The notes beneath the pieces are model-generated. The model worked only from the letters and a program-made list of their open reading frames with translations, was not told the DNA's origin and did not search any database. Source: an uncultured Chlorobiaceae bacterium (GTDB lineage: Bacteria > Bacteroidota > Chlorobiia > Chlorobiales > Chlorobiaceae). Taken from it: a DNA stretch of 64,000 bases. Shown piece after piece: positions 26,232 to 35,838 of this stretch. The number at the start of each line of letters is the position of its first letter. Within the stretch, counting starts at the first letter, position 1. The stretch is taken from NCBI GenBank assembly GCA_903994635.1, contig CAJEXQ010000003.1, positions 62,001-126,000 of the forward strand, in the 5' to 3' direction. A program made the position numbers and the translations under genes.

Positions 26232-27392
26232 ATGGCTGAAGAGAAAGTGGAGTCTAACCGCACAAATGCTTTTGTGGTAAGTGCCCGTAAACGCACTATC
26301 CAGAATGTGGTAAAAAGAGCGGGAGAGTCTGTTCTTTTTGCGATAGCCTCATTTGTGGCCGTTATTGTCCTCTTTATTTTCTATTTCGTGGCACGCGATG
26401 CTATCCCTTTTTTCCAGATTCGCGGGTTTACCGAATTTTTTACCAGTTCGAACTGGTATCCTGCGGATGACCCAGGTCAATTCGGCGCTCTTGCCATTAT
26501 GTACGGCAGCCTGATGGTGACAATCGGATCAGCCATGATTGCCGTGCCGATGGGAGTTGCGGCCGCAATATGCCTGAGTGACATCCTTCCTTTTTCGATT
26601 CGGCAGTACGCCAAGCCAATCATTGAAATGCTTGCAGCAATACCGTCTGTCGCATTTGGTTTTTTTGCTCTTGTTGTTCTGGCTCCGCTCATGCAGGATA
26701 AAGGTGGCCCAATGCTGATGTGGGCGTGGTGGATTCTCGTCTCCCCATTTTTGCTTCTGGCCGTTATTGTTGTTTCTGATCTTTTGACTGCCGCGATCAA
26801 GGATGAGAAGCGTCGTCAGCAACTGCATATACTGCTCTTGATTGTTTTTGGCCTGTTTTCGGTTTTACTCTTGTACAAGGTTGGAACAGTTCTCTATGGT
26901 GTCCAGATTCTGACTGGCACCAATGCACTGAATGTTTCGATCATTCTGAGTTTCATGGCACTGCCTACTATTGTCAGTGTCTCCGAAGATGCGCTTCAGG
27001 CTGTCGGGCGTGACCTTCGTGAAGGGAGTTACGCTCTCGGGGCTACAAGGGCAGAGACCATAATTAAAACAGTTCTTCCGGCAGCAAGCAGCGGCATTCT
27101 TGCTGCGGTCATTCTGGGCATTATGCGTGCACTTGGTGAAACAATGGTGGTCTGGATGGCATCGGGCAACTCCTCTCACATTCCCGAGCCGTGGTTTAAC
27201 TACCTCGAAGCGATTCGGACACTGACAGCAACAATTGCCGGAGATATGGGCGAAGCCGACCAGGTAACTGGATCCGCCCGTTTTCATGTTCTCTTTGCCA
27301 TGGGTCTTCTTCTCCTTCTTATCAGCTTTATAAGCAATCTTGTGAGTGAGAGAATTGTCATTCGCCAGCGAAAAATTCTTTCCGGACAGTAA
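26232..27392 (+). CDS. pstC: Phosphate ABC transporter permease PstC
   Basis: Inner-membrane permease of the high-affinity phosphate importer PstSCAB. About 386 aa from the ATG at 26232. A TM segment at about residues 30-55 is followed by further segments, and the binding-protein-dependent transport motif for contact with PstB is seen at EGSYALGATRAETI followed by VLPAASSGI (about residues 265-295). It is longer than the E. coli protein because of an inserted membrane hairpin in the middle (about residues 165-220). It is the first gene of pstC-pstA-pstB-phoU. pstS is not in this window. Confidence 0.92.
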   Translation: MAEEKVESNRTNAFVVSARKRTIQNVVKRAGESVLFAIASFVAVIVLFIFYFVARDAIPFFQIRGFTEFFTSSNWYPADDPGQFGALAIMYGSLMVTIGSAMIAVPMGVAAAICLSDILPFSIRQYAKPIIEMLAAIPSVAFGFFALVVLAPLMQDKGGPMLMWAWWILVSPFLLLAVIVVSDLLTAAIKDEKRRQQLHILLLIVFGLFSVLLLYKVGTVLYGVQILTGTNALNVSIILSFMALPTIVSVSEDALQAVGRDLREGSYALGATRAETIIKTVLPAASSGILAAVILGIMRALGETMVVWMASGNSSHIPEPWFNYLEAIRTLTATIAGDMGEADQVTGSARFHVLFAMGLLLLLISFISNLVSERIVIRQRKILSGQ

Positions 27393-27417
27393 TTGTTTCT
27401 CATTTAATCATTTATGT

Positions 27418-28764
27418 ATGAATATCGGGACCCGGAAAATACTTGATCGTTCGTTTACCGCTGTTGGTATCGGCTCAATCATTGTCATGGCTATCGCCCT
27501 TATGATTGTTGTTGTCCCAATTGTTTCCAATGGTATCGGTGCTGTATTTTTTACCGGTACAATCGAGCACCGCAAGTTGTTGCGCGATGAATTCAAGAGG
27601 GGCAACAGCGAAAATCTTGACAGTGAAGTTGCCTCCTCAGAGCGTTATCGGGCAAAGGTTTACGACATGCTTACCGGTTTTGAGGCGGAGCTTGAGACGA
27701 TGGCACCCGAAAAAAAGACGCAATACAAGGGGAAATATTCGCAGGTACGAACAGCTTTGCAGGCATTGCTTGGCCCTCTTCCGGGCGATCAGATGCCGAT
27801 GCTTACGAGGTTCAAATACGGTCAAACCCGCTGGGAGAAAGCAGAGGAAAAATTGCATGATCTCCTCTATGAATCAAAATGGGATAACTCAAATACTGAA
27901 GTTATGTCCAGGGAGTATTTTGTGAGCCGTGCCAAAAGCTTTGAGGGCACCTCTCTCGCCCCGCTTTTCCCCTATCTCAGCCATAATGTTGAAAAGATGC
28001 TTTTGCCTGAGTTTACTGTTTATTGGGGATTTATTACGGACAGCTCTGTGGATTCCCATTTTTTTGGCGGAATATGGCCGGAAATTCAGGGAACCTTTTT
28101 CCTTGCCATGGGTGCCATGCTCTTTGCCTTTCCACTTGGGGTTGTGGCTGCGGTCTATTTTACCGAATATGCCAAGCCGGGCTTTTTGAACAGTATGTTG
28201 CGCAGCGCCAACAGCACCCTTGCCGGTGTGCCGAGTATTGTTTTCGGTATGTTCGGTCTCGCTTTTTTTATCAATACACTCAAGGTATCTCCCTCCAAAA
28301 GTGTGATTGCCGGTGCGCTGACGCTGGCCATAATGATTCTGCCAACTATTATTCGTGCGGCTGAGGAGGCAATCCTTGCGGTTCCAAAAACCTACCGGGA
28401 GGCATCGCTGAGTCTTGGTTCTACGAAATGGAACACTATTGCCACGGTTATTCTGCCTGCGGCGCTTCCCGGCATTCTTACTGGCGGGGTGATCAGTCTT
28501 GGCAGGGCGGCAGGCGAAACAGCTCCAATTATCTTTACAGCAGCGGTCAGTGTCGGCTCTGCAATAGGTCTTGCCGATGTTTTATCATCGCCTACACCTG
28601 CTCTTTCGTGGAACATCTATAATCTTGCCAGTGAACATGAAGCGGCCGCTCAAATCCGCCATGTGCAGTACGGCATGGTGCTCGCTCTTGTCAGTATCGT
28701 TCTGCTGTTGAATTTATCGGCGATTGTTCTCCGGGCTCGTATTTCCAAAAAATTAAAAGGCTAA
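27418..28764 (+). CDS. pstA: Phosphate ABC transporter permease PstA
   Basis: Second membrane subunit of the phosphate importer. It is 448 aa from the ATG at 27418, well above the ~290-300 aa of the E. coli protein. The extra length is a hydrophilic, charged insert (about residues 45-215) between the first membrane segment and the permease core, likely periplasmic. The core shows [13 protein letters not shown] and the PstB-contact motif [16 protein letters not shown] (EAA loop, about residues 325-340). The gene is 25 bp after pstC and ends 1 bp before pstB. The insert may replace or aid docking of a binding protein, which is inference. Confidence 0.92.
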   Translation: MNIGTRKILDRSFTAVGIGSIIVMAIALMIVVVPIVSNGIGAVFFTGTIEHRKLLRDEFKRGNSENLDSEVASSERYRAKVYDMLTGFEAELETMAPEKKTQYKGKYSQVRTALQALLGPLPGDQMPMLTRFKYGQTRWEKAEEKLHDLLYESKWDNSNTEVMSREYFVSRAKSFEGTSLAPLFPYLSHNVEKMLLPEFTVYWGFITDSSVDSHFFGGIWPEIQGTFFLAMGAMLFAFPLGVVAAVYFTEYAKPGFLNSMLRSANSTLAGVPSIVFGMFGLAFFINTLKVSPSKSVIAGALTLAIMILPTIIRAAEEAILAVPKTYREASLSLGSTKWNTIATVILPAALPGILTGGVISLGRAAGETAPIIFTAAVSVGSAIGLADVLSSPTPALSWNIYNLASEHEAAAQIRHVQYGMVLALVSIVLLLNLSAIVLRARISKKLKG

Positions 28765-28765
28765 A

Positions 28766-29623
28766 ATGTTCATGACCACCGATGCGACGAAAACTTCAGA
28801 GAGTGTGCCAGCAAAAAAAACACGCGATATCTATTTGCCTCCTGAACGAAAAGTAATCTCGGGGGGTGGAGCCGCTCATATTGTGGCCAAGGATTTTTCA
28901 ATCTATTACGGAGAATTTCAGGCTGTCAAGAAGATTAATGCTGATATTCTTTCAAAGTATGTTACTGCAATTATCGGCCCCAGCGGCTGTGGCAAGAGCA
29001 CCTTTTTACGTGCCATCAACCGGATGAACGACCTTATTCCAAGCTGTCACACCACCGGTGCCCTCCTTTTTGACGGCGATGACATTTATGGAAAATTGAC
29101 CGATGAGGTGCTGCTCCGCAAAAAGGTAGGGATGGTATTCCAGAAACCGAACCCATTTCCAAAGTCCATTTTCGACAATATTGCCTACGGGCCGCGTCTG
29201 CACGGTGTGAATGACAAGAAGAAGCTCATGGAGATTGTAGAGCGCAGCCTCAGAAAAGCCGCAATATGGGATGAGGTTTCTGATCGTCTCGACAAGAATG
29301 CCCTTGGGTTGAGCGGAGGCCAGCAGCAGAGGCTCTGTGTCGCCCGTACCCTTGCCGTTGAGCCAGAGGTGCTTTTGCTTGACGAGCCTACCTCCGCTCT
29401 TGATCCCAAAGCAACAGCCAAAATTGAGGATCTCATCCAGGAGCTTCGCGGAAGTTATACCATAATGATTGTTACGCACAACATGCAGCAGGCATCAAGA
29501 GTGTCAGACTCCACCATGTTTTTTTATGAGGGGGTTCTTGTTGAACATGCGCCCACGGCGCAGCTTTTTACCAATCCAAAAGACCCTATGACCGAAGATT
29601 ATATCACCGGAAGATTCAGCTAA
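28766..29623 (+). CDS. pstB: Phosphate ABC transporter ATPase PstB
   Basis: ATP-binding subunit of the phosphate importer, 285 aa. Walker A is GPSGCGKST (about residues 71-79), the ABC signature is LSGGQQQR (about residues 180-187), and Walker B is [12 protein letters not shown] (about residues 200-211). [20 protein letters not shown] is the PstB-specific Q-loop region. An N-terminal extension of about 30 residues is polar. The start is 1 bp after the pstA stop, with phoU 18 bp downstream. Confidence 0.96.
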   Translation: MFMTTDATKTSESVPAKKTRDIYLPPERKVISGGGAAHIVAKDFSIYYGEFQAVKKINADILSKYVTAIIGPSGCGKSTFLRAINRMNDLIPSCHTTGALLFDGDDIYGKLTDEVLLRKKVGMVFQKPNPFPKSIFDNIAYGPRLHGVNDKKKLMEIVERSLRKAAIWDEVSDRLDKNALGLSGGQQQRLCVARTLAVEPEVLLLDEPTSALDPKATAKIEDLIQELRGSYTIMIVTHNMQQASRVSDSTMFFYEGVLVEHAPTAQLFTNPKDPMTEDYITGRFS

Positions 29624-29641
29624 CAAAACCACAGTACTCTT

Positions 29642-30328
29642 ATGTCATCACGCCCGGTTCATGAACTTATCAAAGAACTCTCTCAAGTCCTTGTACAAAT
29701 CTCCGATAAAGTCGTTGAGAATCTCTTTAATGCTCTCCATGCTGTTAAATATCAGGATGAGCAGGGTGCCCGCAGTATCAGGATTGTCGATCAGGAAATT
29801 GATGTGGCTGAGGTCAACCTTGAAGAGCGATGTCTGGCATTTCTCGCCTTGCAGCAGCCTGTAGCAGGGGATCTTCGTACCATTATCACCATCATAAAAA
29901 TTAATGATGATCTCGAACGTATCGGTGATCTGGCGGTTCATATTATTGACCGGATGCCCGAAATCAGTCCGGAGATGCTCTCATCGTTTGCATTTGAGGA
30001 GATGGGTATGCGTGCTGGAGAGATGGTGAAGAGGTCGATTGAGGCCTTTATCACCAAAGACCGTATGCTCGCTGATCGGGTTTGTGCCCTTGATGAAGAG
30101 ATTGATGTGATGCACCGTTCTGTTTTTAAAAAGGTGACGACGTTAATGAAAAGTCCGGATTCGGATGTTGACCAGCTCGTCGCCGCCCTGAGCATTTCAA
30201 GATATATTGAGCGTATGGCCGACCATGCATCACGGGTAGCTTACGAGGTTATCTATCTGGTGACTGGAGAAATTGTTCGTCACAGAAGAGGTTTTTATGA
30301 AAAGCTTATCGATTCGCTTAACGAGTGA
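29642..30328 (+). CDS. phoU: Phosphate signalling protein PhoU
   Basis: A 228-aa cytoplasmic regulator made of two similar three-helix bundles (about residues 10-105 and 115-215). Each carries a metal-binding E/DxxxD-type motif: DDLERIGDLAVH in the first repeat and RYIERMADHASRVA in the second. PhoU links the state of the Pst transporter to the PhoR kinase and dampens phosphate import. The length and position directly after pstB are standard. Confidence 0.94.
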   Translation: MSSRPVHELIKELSQVLVQISDKVVENLFNALHAVKYQDEQGARSIRIVDQEIDVAEVNLEERCLAFLALQQPVAGDLRTIITIIKINDDLERIGDLAVHIIDRMPEISPEMLSSFAFEEMGMRAGEMVKRSIEAFITKDRMLADRVCALDEEIDVMHRSVFKKVTTLMKSPDSDVDQLVAALSISRYIERMADHASRVAYEVIYLVTGEIVRHRRGFYEKLIDSLNE

Positions 30329-30452
30329 CCGTACAACGGAGTGCGGGAATAGTGGGAAGGGGTTTTGTTTTTTTTCTTGCATTTAACCTTGCTTCTCTGC
30401 TAAATTAAAAGCACTTTGTATTTTTTAAACATAAGCATGGTGCCTGAACCCT

Positions 30453-31184
30453 ATGGCTAATTTGTTAGGAAAATTTTTTGGCGAAACACCCAAATCAACA
30501 GAAACCCCGCAAGCCTTTACAATCAAGATTGATCCCCTAAAGTTCTCGCTTTCCATGAAACCCCAGGGCACAGTCTATGTGCAGCTTGAGTCACTCAAGC
30601 AGAAACTCACAAAACTCTCCTCAAATGTAGAAAATAACCTGATGCTGAGCATTCGGGCATCAACAAAGGGGAATGCGGAGCTTGCCTCTTCGGCTTTCAA
30701 GTTTGATGAGGCCTATATCCGAAAAGGGAAGTTTGAGGTCGAATATCTTACCCTTGCCTACGCATCCTTCCAGAATCTCGGACAAGAAGATCTCAAGGCC
30801 ATTAAGTATGCCCGAATGATTCTCAAGGATCTTGAGAGACTGGCCCAGTTGGCGCTCAATATTGCCGATAAGGCGGAGTATGTGAAGTTTGCCAATACAC
30901 AGGATTTGCACAAGGACGAGTATGGACTGAAGCCGATGGGCGATATCACGGCTGAAATGATCAAGAAATCGGTAGAGGCTTTTGTGAGCGGCAACTCAAA
31001 ACATGCCAGTGAAACTCTTGTCATGATGAATGAGATCCAGGGACTTTATGATACAGCCGTCGCAAAGATCAAGGCATCGGTGAACGACCAGAACATTATT
31101 AATCTTACCGGTATCCTTTCGATTATTGAACATGTCAAGGCTTCGGCGGATATCTCCTGCTCTATTGCCAGTAATTTTTGTTGA
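30453..31184 (+). CDS. PhoU-like protein (second copy)
   Basis: A 243-aa helical protein with PhoU-like repeats but weaker motifs: KYARMILKDLERLAQLALNI in the first half and LSIIEHVKASADISCSIA in the second, where the family Asp/Glu clusters are partly lost. The first 45 residues form an extra non-helical N-terminus. It follows phoU by 124 bp and precedes an RND efflux operon by 14 bp. It may be a regulator acting beside PhoU, or a PhoU-domain protein with a different partner. The degenerate metal sites suggest reduced metal binding. Confidence 0.75.
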   Translation: MANLLGKFFGETPKSTETPQAFTIKIDPLKFSLSMKPQGTVYVQLESLKQKLTKLSSNVENNLMLSIRASTKGNAELASSAFKFDEAYIRKGKFEVEYLTLAYASFQNLGQEDLKAIKYARMILKDLERLAQLALNIADKAEYVKFANTQDLHKDEYGLKPMGDITAEMIKKSVEAFVSGNSKHASETLVMMNEIQGLYDTAVAKIKASVNDQNIINLTGILSIIEHVKASADISCSIASNFC

Positions 31185-31198
31185 CGAGAATAAAGATT

Positions 31199-32293
31199 AT
31201 GGCTGGATGGATAAAAAAACAGAAGAATCTCTCCGTGTCGCTTTTGATGGCGCTTCTTTTGGGGCTTTTTTGGCTGGCACAGCGTCAAGAGTCGACTAAA
31301 GCTCCAAAAGCAATAATAACAAGAACGTTTGACAGCATTCCAGTTTCCGTTGCTCAAGTCTCCAGGGCGGTTGTTCGAGATAGTTTCAGCACAACGGGCA
31401 CAGTCGAGGCTTTCAGGGAGGCTGATATCTTTTCGGAGTCTGCAGGGCAGGTTCGCAGGGTTTCGGCTGAACCGGGAGAGCATAAAAAGAGGGGAGATCT
31501 GTTGTTTCTCCTTGATAATGAGCTTGCCAGTATCCGTCAAAAAAAGGCTGAGGCCTACTATGGCCAGAAAAAGCGGGATCTGGAGCGTTACAGAAACCTC
31601 TACAACGAAGGGGCCATACCACTTTCAGCCTATGAAACTGTACAGTTGCAGTCCGATGAGGCAGGTGCAGACTTTGTTGCCGCCAGTCGAAAAAACAGCG
31701 ATGCAAGGGTAAAATCTCCTTTTTCAGGAGTTATAACAGCACGATTTGTTGAGCTGGGGGAACTGGTTCACGAGGGGATGAAGGTTGCGCACATCGCCGA
31801 TTTGACCAGGGTCAAGATAATCATCTTTGTTCCTGAGAGAGAGATTATGAAGTTTGTGGAGGGAACCCTCCTGAGTGTTACCAGCGATCTCTTTCCGGGT
31901 GAGAGTTTTTCAGGCAAGGTCAGTTCGGTAAGCGAAAAGTCGGGGCGTGATCATACCTACAGGGTCGATGTGATTTTGCATAATCCCGATAAAGCGAGTT
32001 TCAGGTCAGGGATGTTCGCAAGAGTGCTTTCACTGGGCAAGGGTGAGCGGCAAGCTGTTCTGGTACCTCGTATTGCGCTTGTGTCAGGAATCAGAAAACC
32101 CGAACTTTTTGTTGTTCGCAGAGGCAAGGCTTTTTTGACACCATTTATTGCTGGCAGGGAACTCCATAAAAGCCTTGAGGTTATCGGCGGAGTTGCCCCG
32201 GGCGACACTGTCGTGATCAGTGGTCAGAATGAGCTTCATGACGGTGCCAGTGTGCTCGTTATTGACCAGAAGAAGAGCCCCTCAGCGCCATGA
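31199..32293 (+). CDS. RND efflux periplasmic adaptor subunit
   Basis: A membrane-fusion protein, 364 aa from the ATG at 31199. An N-terminal anchor (about residues 12-28) is followed by a biotinyl-lipoyl-like half motif (SAGQVRRVSAEPGEHKKRGD), a short helical hairpin, the second lipoyl half (DARVKSPFSGVITARFVELG) and a beta-barrel domain. It bridges an inner-membrane RND pump to an outer-membrane channel. The stop overlaps the start of the pump gene (32290-32293). No outer-membrane TolC-like gene is adjacent. Confidence 0.9.
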   Translation: MAGWIKKQKNLSVSLLMALLLGLFWLAQRQESTKAPKAIITRTFDSIPVSVAQVSRAVVRDSFSTTGTVEAFREADIFSESAGQVRRVSAEPGEHKKRGDLLFLLDNELASIRQKKAEAYYGQKKRDLERYRNLYNEGAIPLSAYETVQLQSDEAGADFVAASRKNSDARVKSPFSGVITARFVELGELVHEGMKVAHIADLTRVKIIIFVPEREIMKFVEGTLLSVTSDLFPGESFSGKVSSVSEKSGRDHTYRVDVILHNPDKASFRSGMFARVLSLGKGERQAVLVPRIALVSGIRKPELFVVRRGKAFLTPFIAGRELHKSLEVIGGVAPGDTVVISGQNELHDGASVLVIDQKKSPSAP

Positions 32294-35200
32294 CCCTTAC
32301 TGAGCTCTCCATAAAACGGCCAACGCTTATTGTTGTGTTGTTTACCGTACTGGGCATTCTCGGTCTCTTCAGTTACCAACAGTTGCAGTATGAACTGCTG
32401 CCCAAAATGACACCTCCGGTTGTTTCTGTCTCCATTCTCTATCCGGGCGCTTCGCCAAGCGAGGTTGAGACATCGCTGACCAAGCCGGTTGAGGAAGCTG
32501 TTTCGGCGATTGAAAAAATTGTATCCATCACCTCAACATCAACCGAAGGGCTTTCGGTTGTGGCTATTGAGTTTTCCAATTCCGCCAATATCGAAAAGGC
32601 GCTGCAGGATGCGCAGCGCAAAATCAACGAAGTGCGCGACCGCTTTCCAAATGAAGCAAAGGCACCGGTTATCACCCGTTTTGCGCTTGATGAGGTACCT
32701 GTACTCCGTATCGGGGCCACATCTTCACTGCCGGATGCGGATTTTTACCAGATGCTGAAGAACAACATCAAGCCCCTGCTTTCGAGCGTTGACGGGGTGG
32801 GGCAGGTCTATCTGAGTGGAGGTCGTGAGCGCGAAATCAGGGTCAATATTGATCTTGCAAAGCTTCAGAGTTATGCTCTTACGGTGCCTGATGTACTCAA
32901 AGAGGTTGGTAAAGCCAATCTTGACTTTCCAACAGGAAAAATTGATGACCGCGACAGGCAGTTTGTTGTCAGGCTTGCCGGAAAGTTCACAACCCTTGAC
33001 GAGCTGAAAAACCTTGTTTTGCGATCCACTACTTCCGGGAATGTTGCTCTTCGTGATGTTGCAGAGGTGGAGGATGGCTTTAAAGAGGTTACAACACTCA
33101 CAAGGCTCAATGGCCGAAGCGCTGTAGGGATTATGGTTATGAAGCAGAGCGATGCCAATACGGTTGACGTGAGTCGACTGACAAGGGCCTCACTCTCAAA
33201 GCTTGAAAAGCTCTACAGTGCCCGGCATCTCCGCTTTGATATTGCCCAGGATGCTTCGACCTTTACCCTCGATGCTGTTACGGCCGTTCAGCACGACCTT
33301 CTGCTTGCTGTTGGACTGGTCGCAATTGTGATGATGCTCTTCCTGCACAGTCTGCGAAATTCGCTTATTGTGCTTGTCTCCATACCGACCTCCCTTGTGA
33401 CGACCTTTATCGGTATGTATCTGTTCGGGTTTTCACTGAACCTCATGACACTTCTTTCGCTTTCGCTGGTAGTTGGTGTTCTTGTGGACGACTCCATAGT
33501 GGTGCTTGAAAATATCTATCGCCACCTTGAACGTGGAGAAGAGCCACGCCAGGCTGCCCTCAATGGAAGAAACGAGATTGGCTTTACGGCGCTCTCCATA
33601 ACACTTGTCGATGTGGTTGTCTTTTTGCCGATCTCACTGGTCAGTGGAATAGTGGGCAATATCCTGCGCGAGTTTTCCGTTGTTATGGTGATCTCTACCC
33701 TGGTCAGTCTTTTTGTCTCCTTTACCCTGACGCCACTGCTTGCGTCACGCTTTTCAAAAGTTGAAAAGTTTACCGGCAAGAATGTTGTGGAAAAGTTTGC
33801 TATTGGTTTTGAACGCAACTTTCTTCGTCTTCGCCAAGGCTATCTTGATCTTCTTCAGTGGAGCTTGCGTAATCCCCGCAAGGTTTTTTTCAGTGCAATG
33901 CTTTTGTTGCTGTTCTCTTTTCTTCTTCCATTTTTTGGCTTTATCGGAGGCGAGTTTATTTCGGTCTCTGATCGAGGCGAGTTTTCTGTGAAGCTGGAAC
34001 TGGAACCCGGCACTCCTCTTGAAGAGACCAATCGACTGACCAGAAGTGTTGAGCGCCGCCTTACCGCCATGGCTGAGGTAAAAAAGGTGATGGTTAATGT
34101 TGGCGCTTCGAGCGAGGGATTTTTTAACCAGAGTGCGGACAACATTGCTGAAATAAATGTGAGACTTACTCCCAAGGAGGAGCGGATACGATCGACTGAT
34201 GCCATCATGCAGGCCGTCCGTATTAATCTGAAGGATATTGTCGGTCTCAAGGCAAGCATCAATCCTATCGGTATATTTGGAACTGCCAATGAAACTCCTG
34301 TTGTTGTTATCCTGAGTGGCCCGCAGAGAAGTCAGGTTTCGAAAGTGGCAGAGACGTTGCGTGACAGTGTAAAATCCATTCCGGGAACAGCCGATGTCAA
34401 GCTTACCTCCGGGGTTGGAAGTCCGGAGGTACGCATTGTGGTCGATCGTGATAAAATGGCCTCTTTTGGCCTCTCCATTGCCGATGTGGGAGCTGCCCTC
34501 CGTACCGCTTATGCTGGAGACGAAGCCGGAAAATACCGCGATGGGGGTGATGAATTCGATATCAGGGTCATGCTCGACAAGTACTACCGACAGGACACGT
34601 CGACGCTTTCGGAGATCGCTTTACGTACTCCACAGGGCAATCTTGCCACTCTCGGCCAGTTTGTCAGTTTTGAACAGGATAGAGGATACAAGCAGTTGCA
34701 ACGAAAGGATCGCAACAATGCGGTATGGGTCAAGGCGCAGGTGGTCGGGCGCCCTGTTGGTTCCGTCGGAAAGGATATTGACCGTATTCTGGCCAACATG
34801 AAAAAAAACGGTCTGATGCCCTCGACGGTCTCCCATGCGTACGATTCGGATCTGAAGAGGCAGGGTGAGTCGAATTCAACCCTCCTGATCTCTTTTCTTG
34901 TTGCCATTATCTTTGTTTATCTCATTATGGTTGCACTTTATGACTCCTATATCTGGCCAATGGTTGTGATGTTCTCAATTCCGCTCGCCATTATCGGAGC
35001 GCTTTTTGCCCTTGCTATTACCGGCAAATCCCTCAGTATATTTACCATTCTTGGTATTATCATGCTTGTCGGACTTGTGGGGAAAAACGCCATTCTTCTG
35101 GTTGATTTCATCAATAAATTCCGGAAAGAAGGTATGGAGCTTTCTGATGCCATTCTTGAATCTGCAAAAGAACGCCTGCGCCCCATTCTCATGACCACGC

Positions 35201-35400
35201 TCACCCTGATCTTCGGACTCCTGCCTATTGCCTTGTCGCAGAGTTCCGGTTCCGAATGGAAATCGGGCCTTTCTGTTGCTCTTGTTGGTGGTCTCTTCAG
35301 TTCAATGTTTCTGACGCTTCTCGTTATCCCTGTCGTTTACGTCTGGTTCGACAACGCACGCAAGAAGTTTTCAATGTTCCGATTACCGTTCCGATCGTAG
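32290..35400 (+). CDS. RND-family efflux pump (AcrB/MexF-like)
   Basis: Proton-driven inner-membrane transporter, 1036 aa, with the standard two-fold RND design: TM1 near residues 12-30, a first periplasmic porter/docking region (about 35-335), TM2-7 (about 335-540), a second periplasmic region (about 565-865) and TM8-12. The proton-relay Asp pair is visible in TM4 as VLVDDSIVVLENI (about residues 398-410). A FSIPLAIIGALFAL segment and a GLVGKNAILLVDFINKFR motif mark the second half. Substrates are probably hydrophobic drugs or lipids rather than metals, because CzcA-specific motifs are not evident. Confidence 0.93.
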   Translation: MTLTELSIKRPTLIVVLFTVLGILGLFSYQQLQYELLPKMTPPVVSVSILYPGASPSEVETSLTKPVEEAVSAIEKIVSITSTSTEGLSVVAIEFSNSANIEKALQDAQRKINEVRDRFPNEAKAPVITRFALDEVPVLRIGATSSLPDADFYQMLKNNIKPLLSSVDGVGQVYLSGGREREIRVNIDLAKLQSYALTVPDVLKEVGKANLDFPTGKIDDRDRQFVVRLAGKFTTLDELKNLVLRSTTSGNVALRDVAEVEDGFKEVTTLTRLNGRSAVGIMVMKQSDANTVDVSRLTRASLSKLEKLYSARHLRFDIAQDASTFTLDAVTAVQHDLLLAVGLVAIVMMLFLHSLRNSLIVLVSIPTSLVTTFIGMYLFGFSLNLMTLLSLSLVVGVLVDDSIVVLENIYRHLERGEEPRQAALNGRNEIGFTALSITLVDVVVFLPISLVSGIVGNILREFSVVMVISTLVSLFVSFTLTPLLASRFSKVEKFTGKNVVEKFAIGFERNFLRLRQGYLDLLQWSLRNPRKVFFSAMLLLLFSFLLPFFGFIGGEFISVSDRGEFSVKLELEPGTPLEETNRLTRSVERRLTAMAEVKKVMVNVGASSEGFFNQSADNIAEINVRLTPKEERIRSTDAIMQAVRINLKDIVGLKASINPIGIFGTANETPVVVILSGPQRSQVSKVAETLRDSVKSIPGTADVKLTSGVGSPEVRIVVDRDKMASFGLSIADVGAALRTAYAGDEAGKYRDGGDEFDIRVMLDKYYRQDTSTLSEIALRTPQGNLATLGQFVSFEQDRGYKQLQRKDRNNAVWVKAQVVGRPVGSVGKDIDRILANMKKNGLMPSTVSHAYDSDLKRQGESNSTLLISFLVAIIFVYLIMVALYDSYIWPMVVMFSIPLAIIGALFALAITGKSLSIFTILGIIMLVGLVGKNAILLVDFINKFRKEGMELSDAILESAKERLRPILMTTLTLIFGLLPIALSQSSGSEWKSGLSVALVGGLFSSMFLTLLVIPVVYVWFDNARKKFSMFRLPFRS

Positions 35401-35439
35401 CGAGAAATTTTTGACATACCTGTAAACAAGTAACCGCCA

Positions 35440-35838
35440 ATGCTTTTTTTCTCAAACCAGACTCCGACTCTCCTTATTTGCCGTTCAGCTCTTGCCTTTT
35501 CATGGATCTATCAGGGGGCTGTGCCAAAAATAGCATGCCAGAGCAGGGGTGAAATTGATCTTCTTGGCCACATCATTCCACTCTACCAATTGGCCTGTCA
35601 AGCCGTTTTCTGGATGGGAGTTGCCGAGATTCTTTTTGGACTTTTCCTCCTTGTTACCCGTTGGAGCTGGGTGTTTTGGCTCAATGTGGCAGCCTTGACA
35701 GGGTTACTCTGTTTCGTTGCCCTGTTTGAGCCAATAATGCTTACCTTGCCGTTCAATCCCCTGACACTCAATGTTTCATTGATTGCGCTCTCTGCGATTG
35801 CAGCTCTGGAATTAAAAAAATCAAAAAATCTGAACTGA
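35440..35838 (+). CDS. DoxX-like small membrane protein
   Basis: A 132-aa protein with about four membrane segments (about residues 12-30, 45-68, 72-95, 105-125), typical of the DoxX-like family. ICRSALAFSWIYQGAVPKI at the start is the recognisable part. Its role is unknown. The next gene begins right at its stop (TGAATG), so the pair are co-translated. Confidence 0.7.
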   Translation: MLFFSNQTPTLLICRSALAFSWIYQGAVPKIACQSRGEIDLLGHIIPLYQLACQAVFWMGVAEILFGLFLLVTRWSWVFWLNVAALTGLLCFVALFEPIMLTLPFNPLTLNVSLIALSAIAALELKKSKNLN

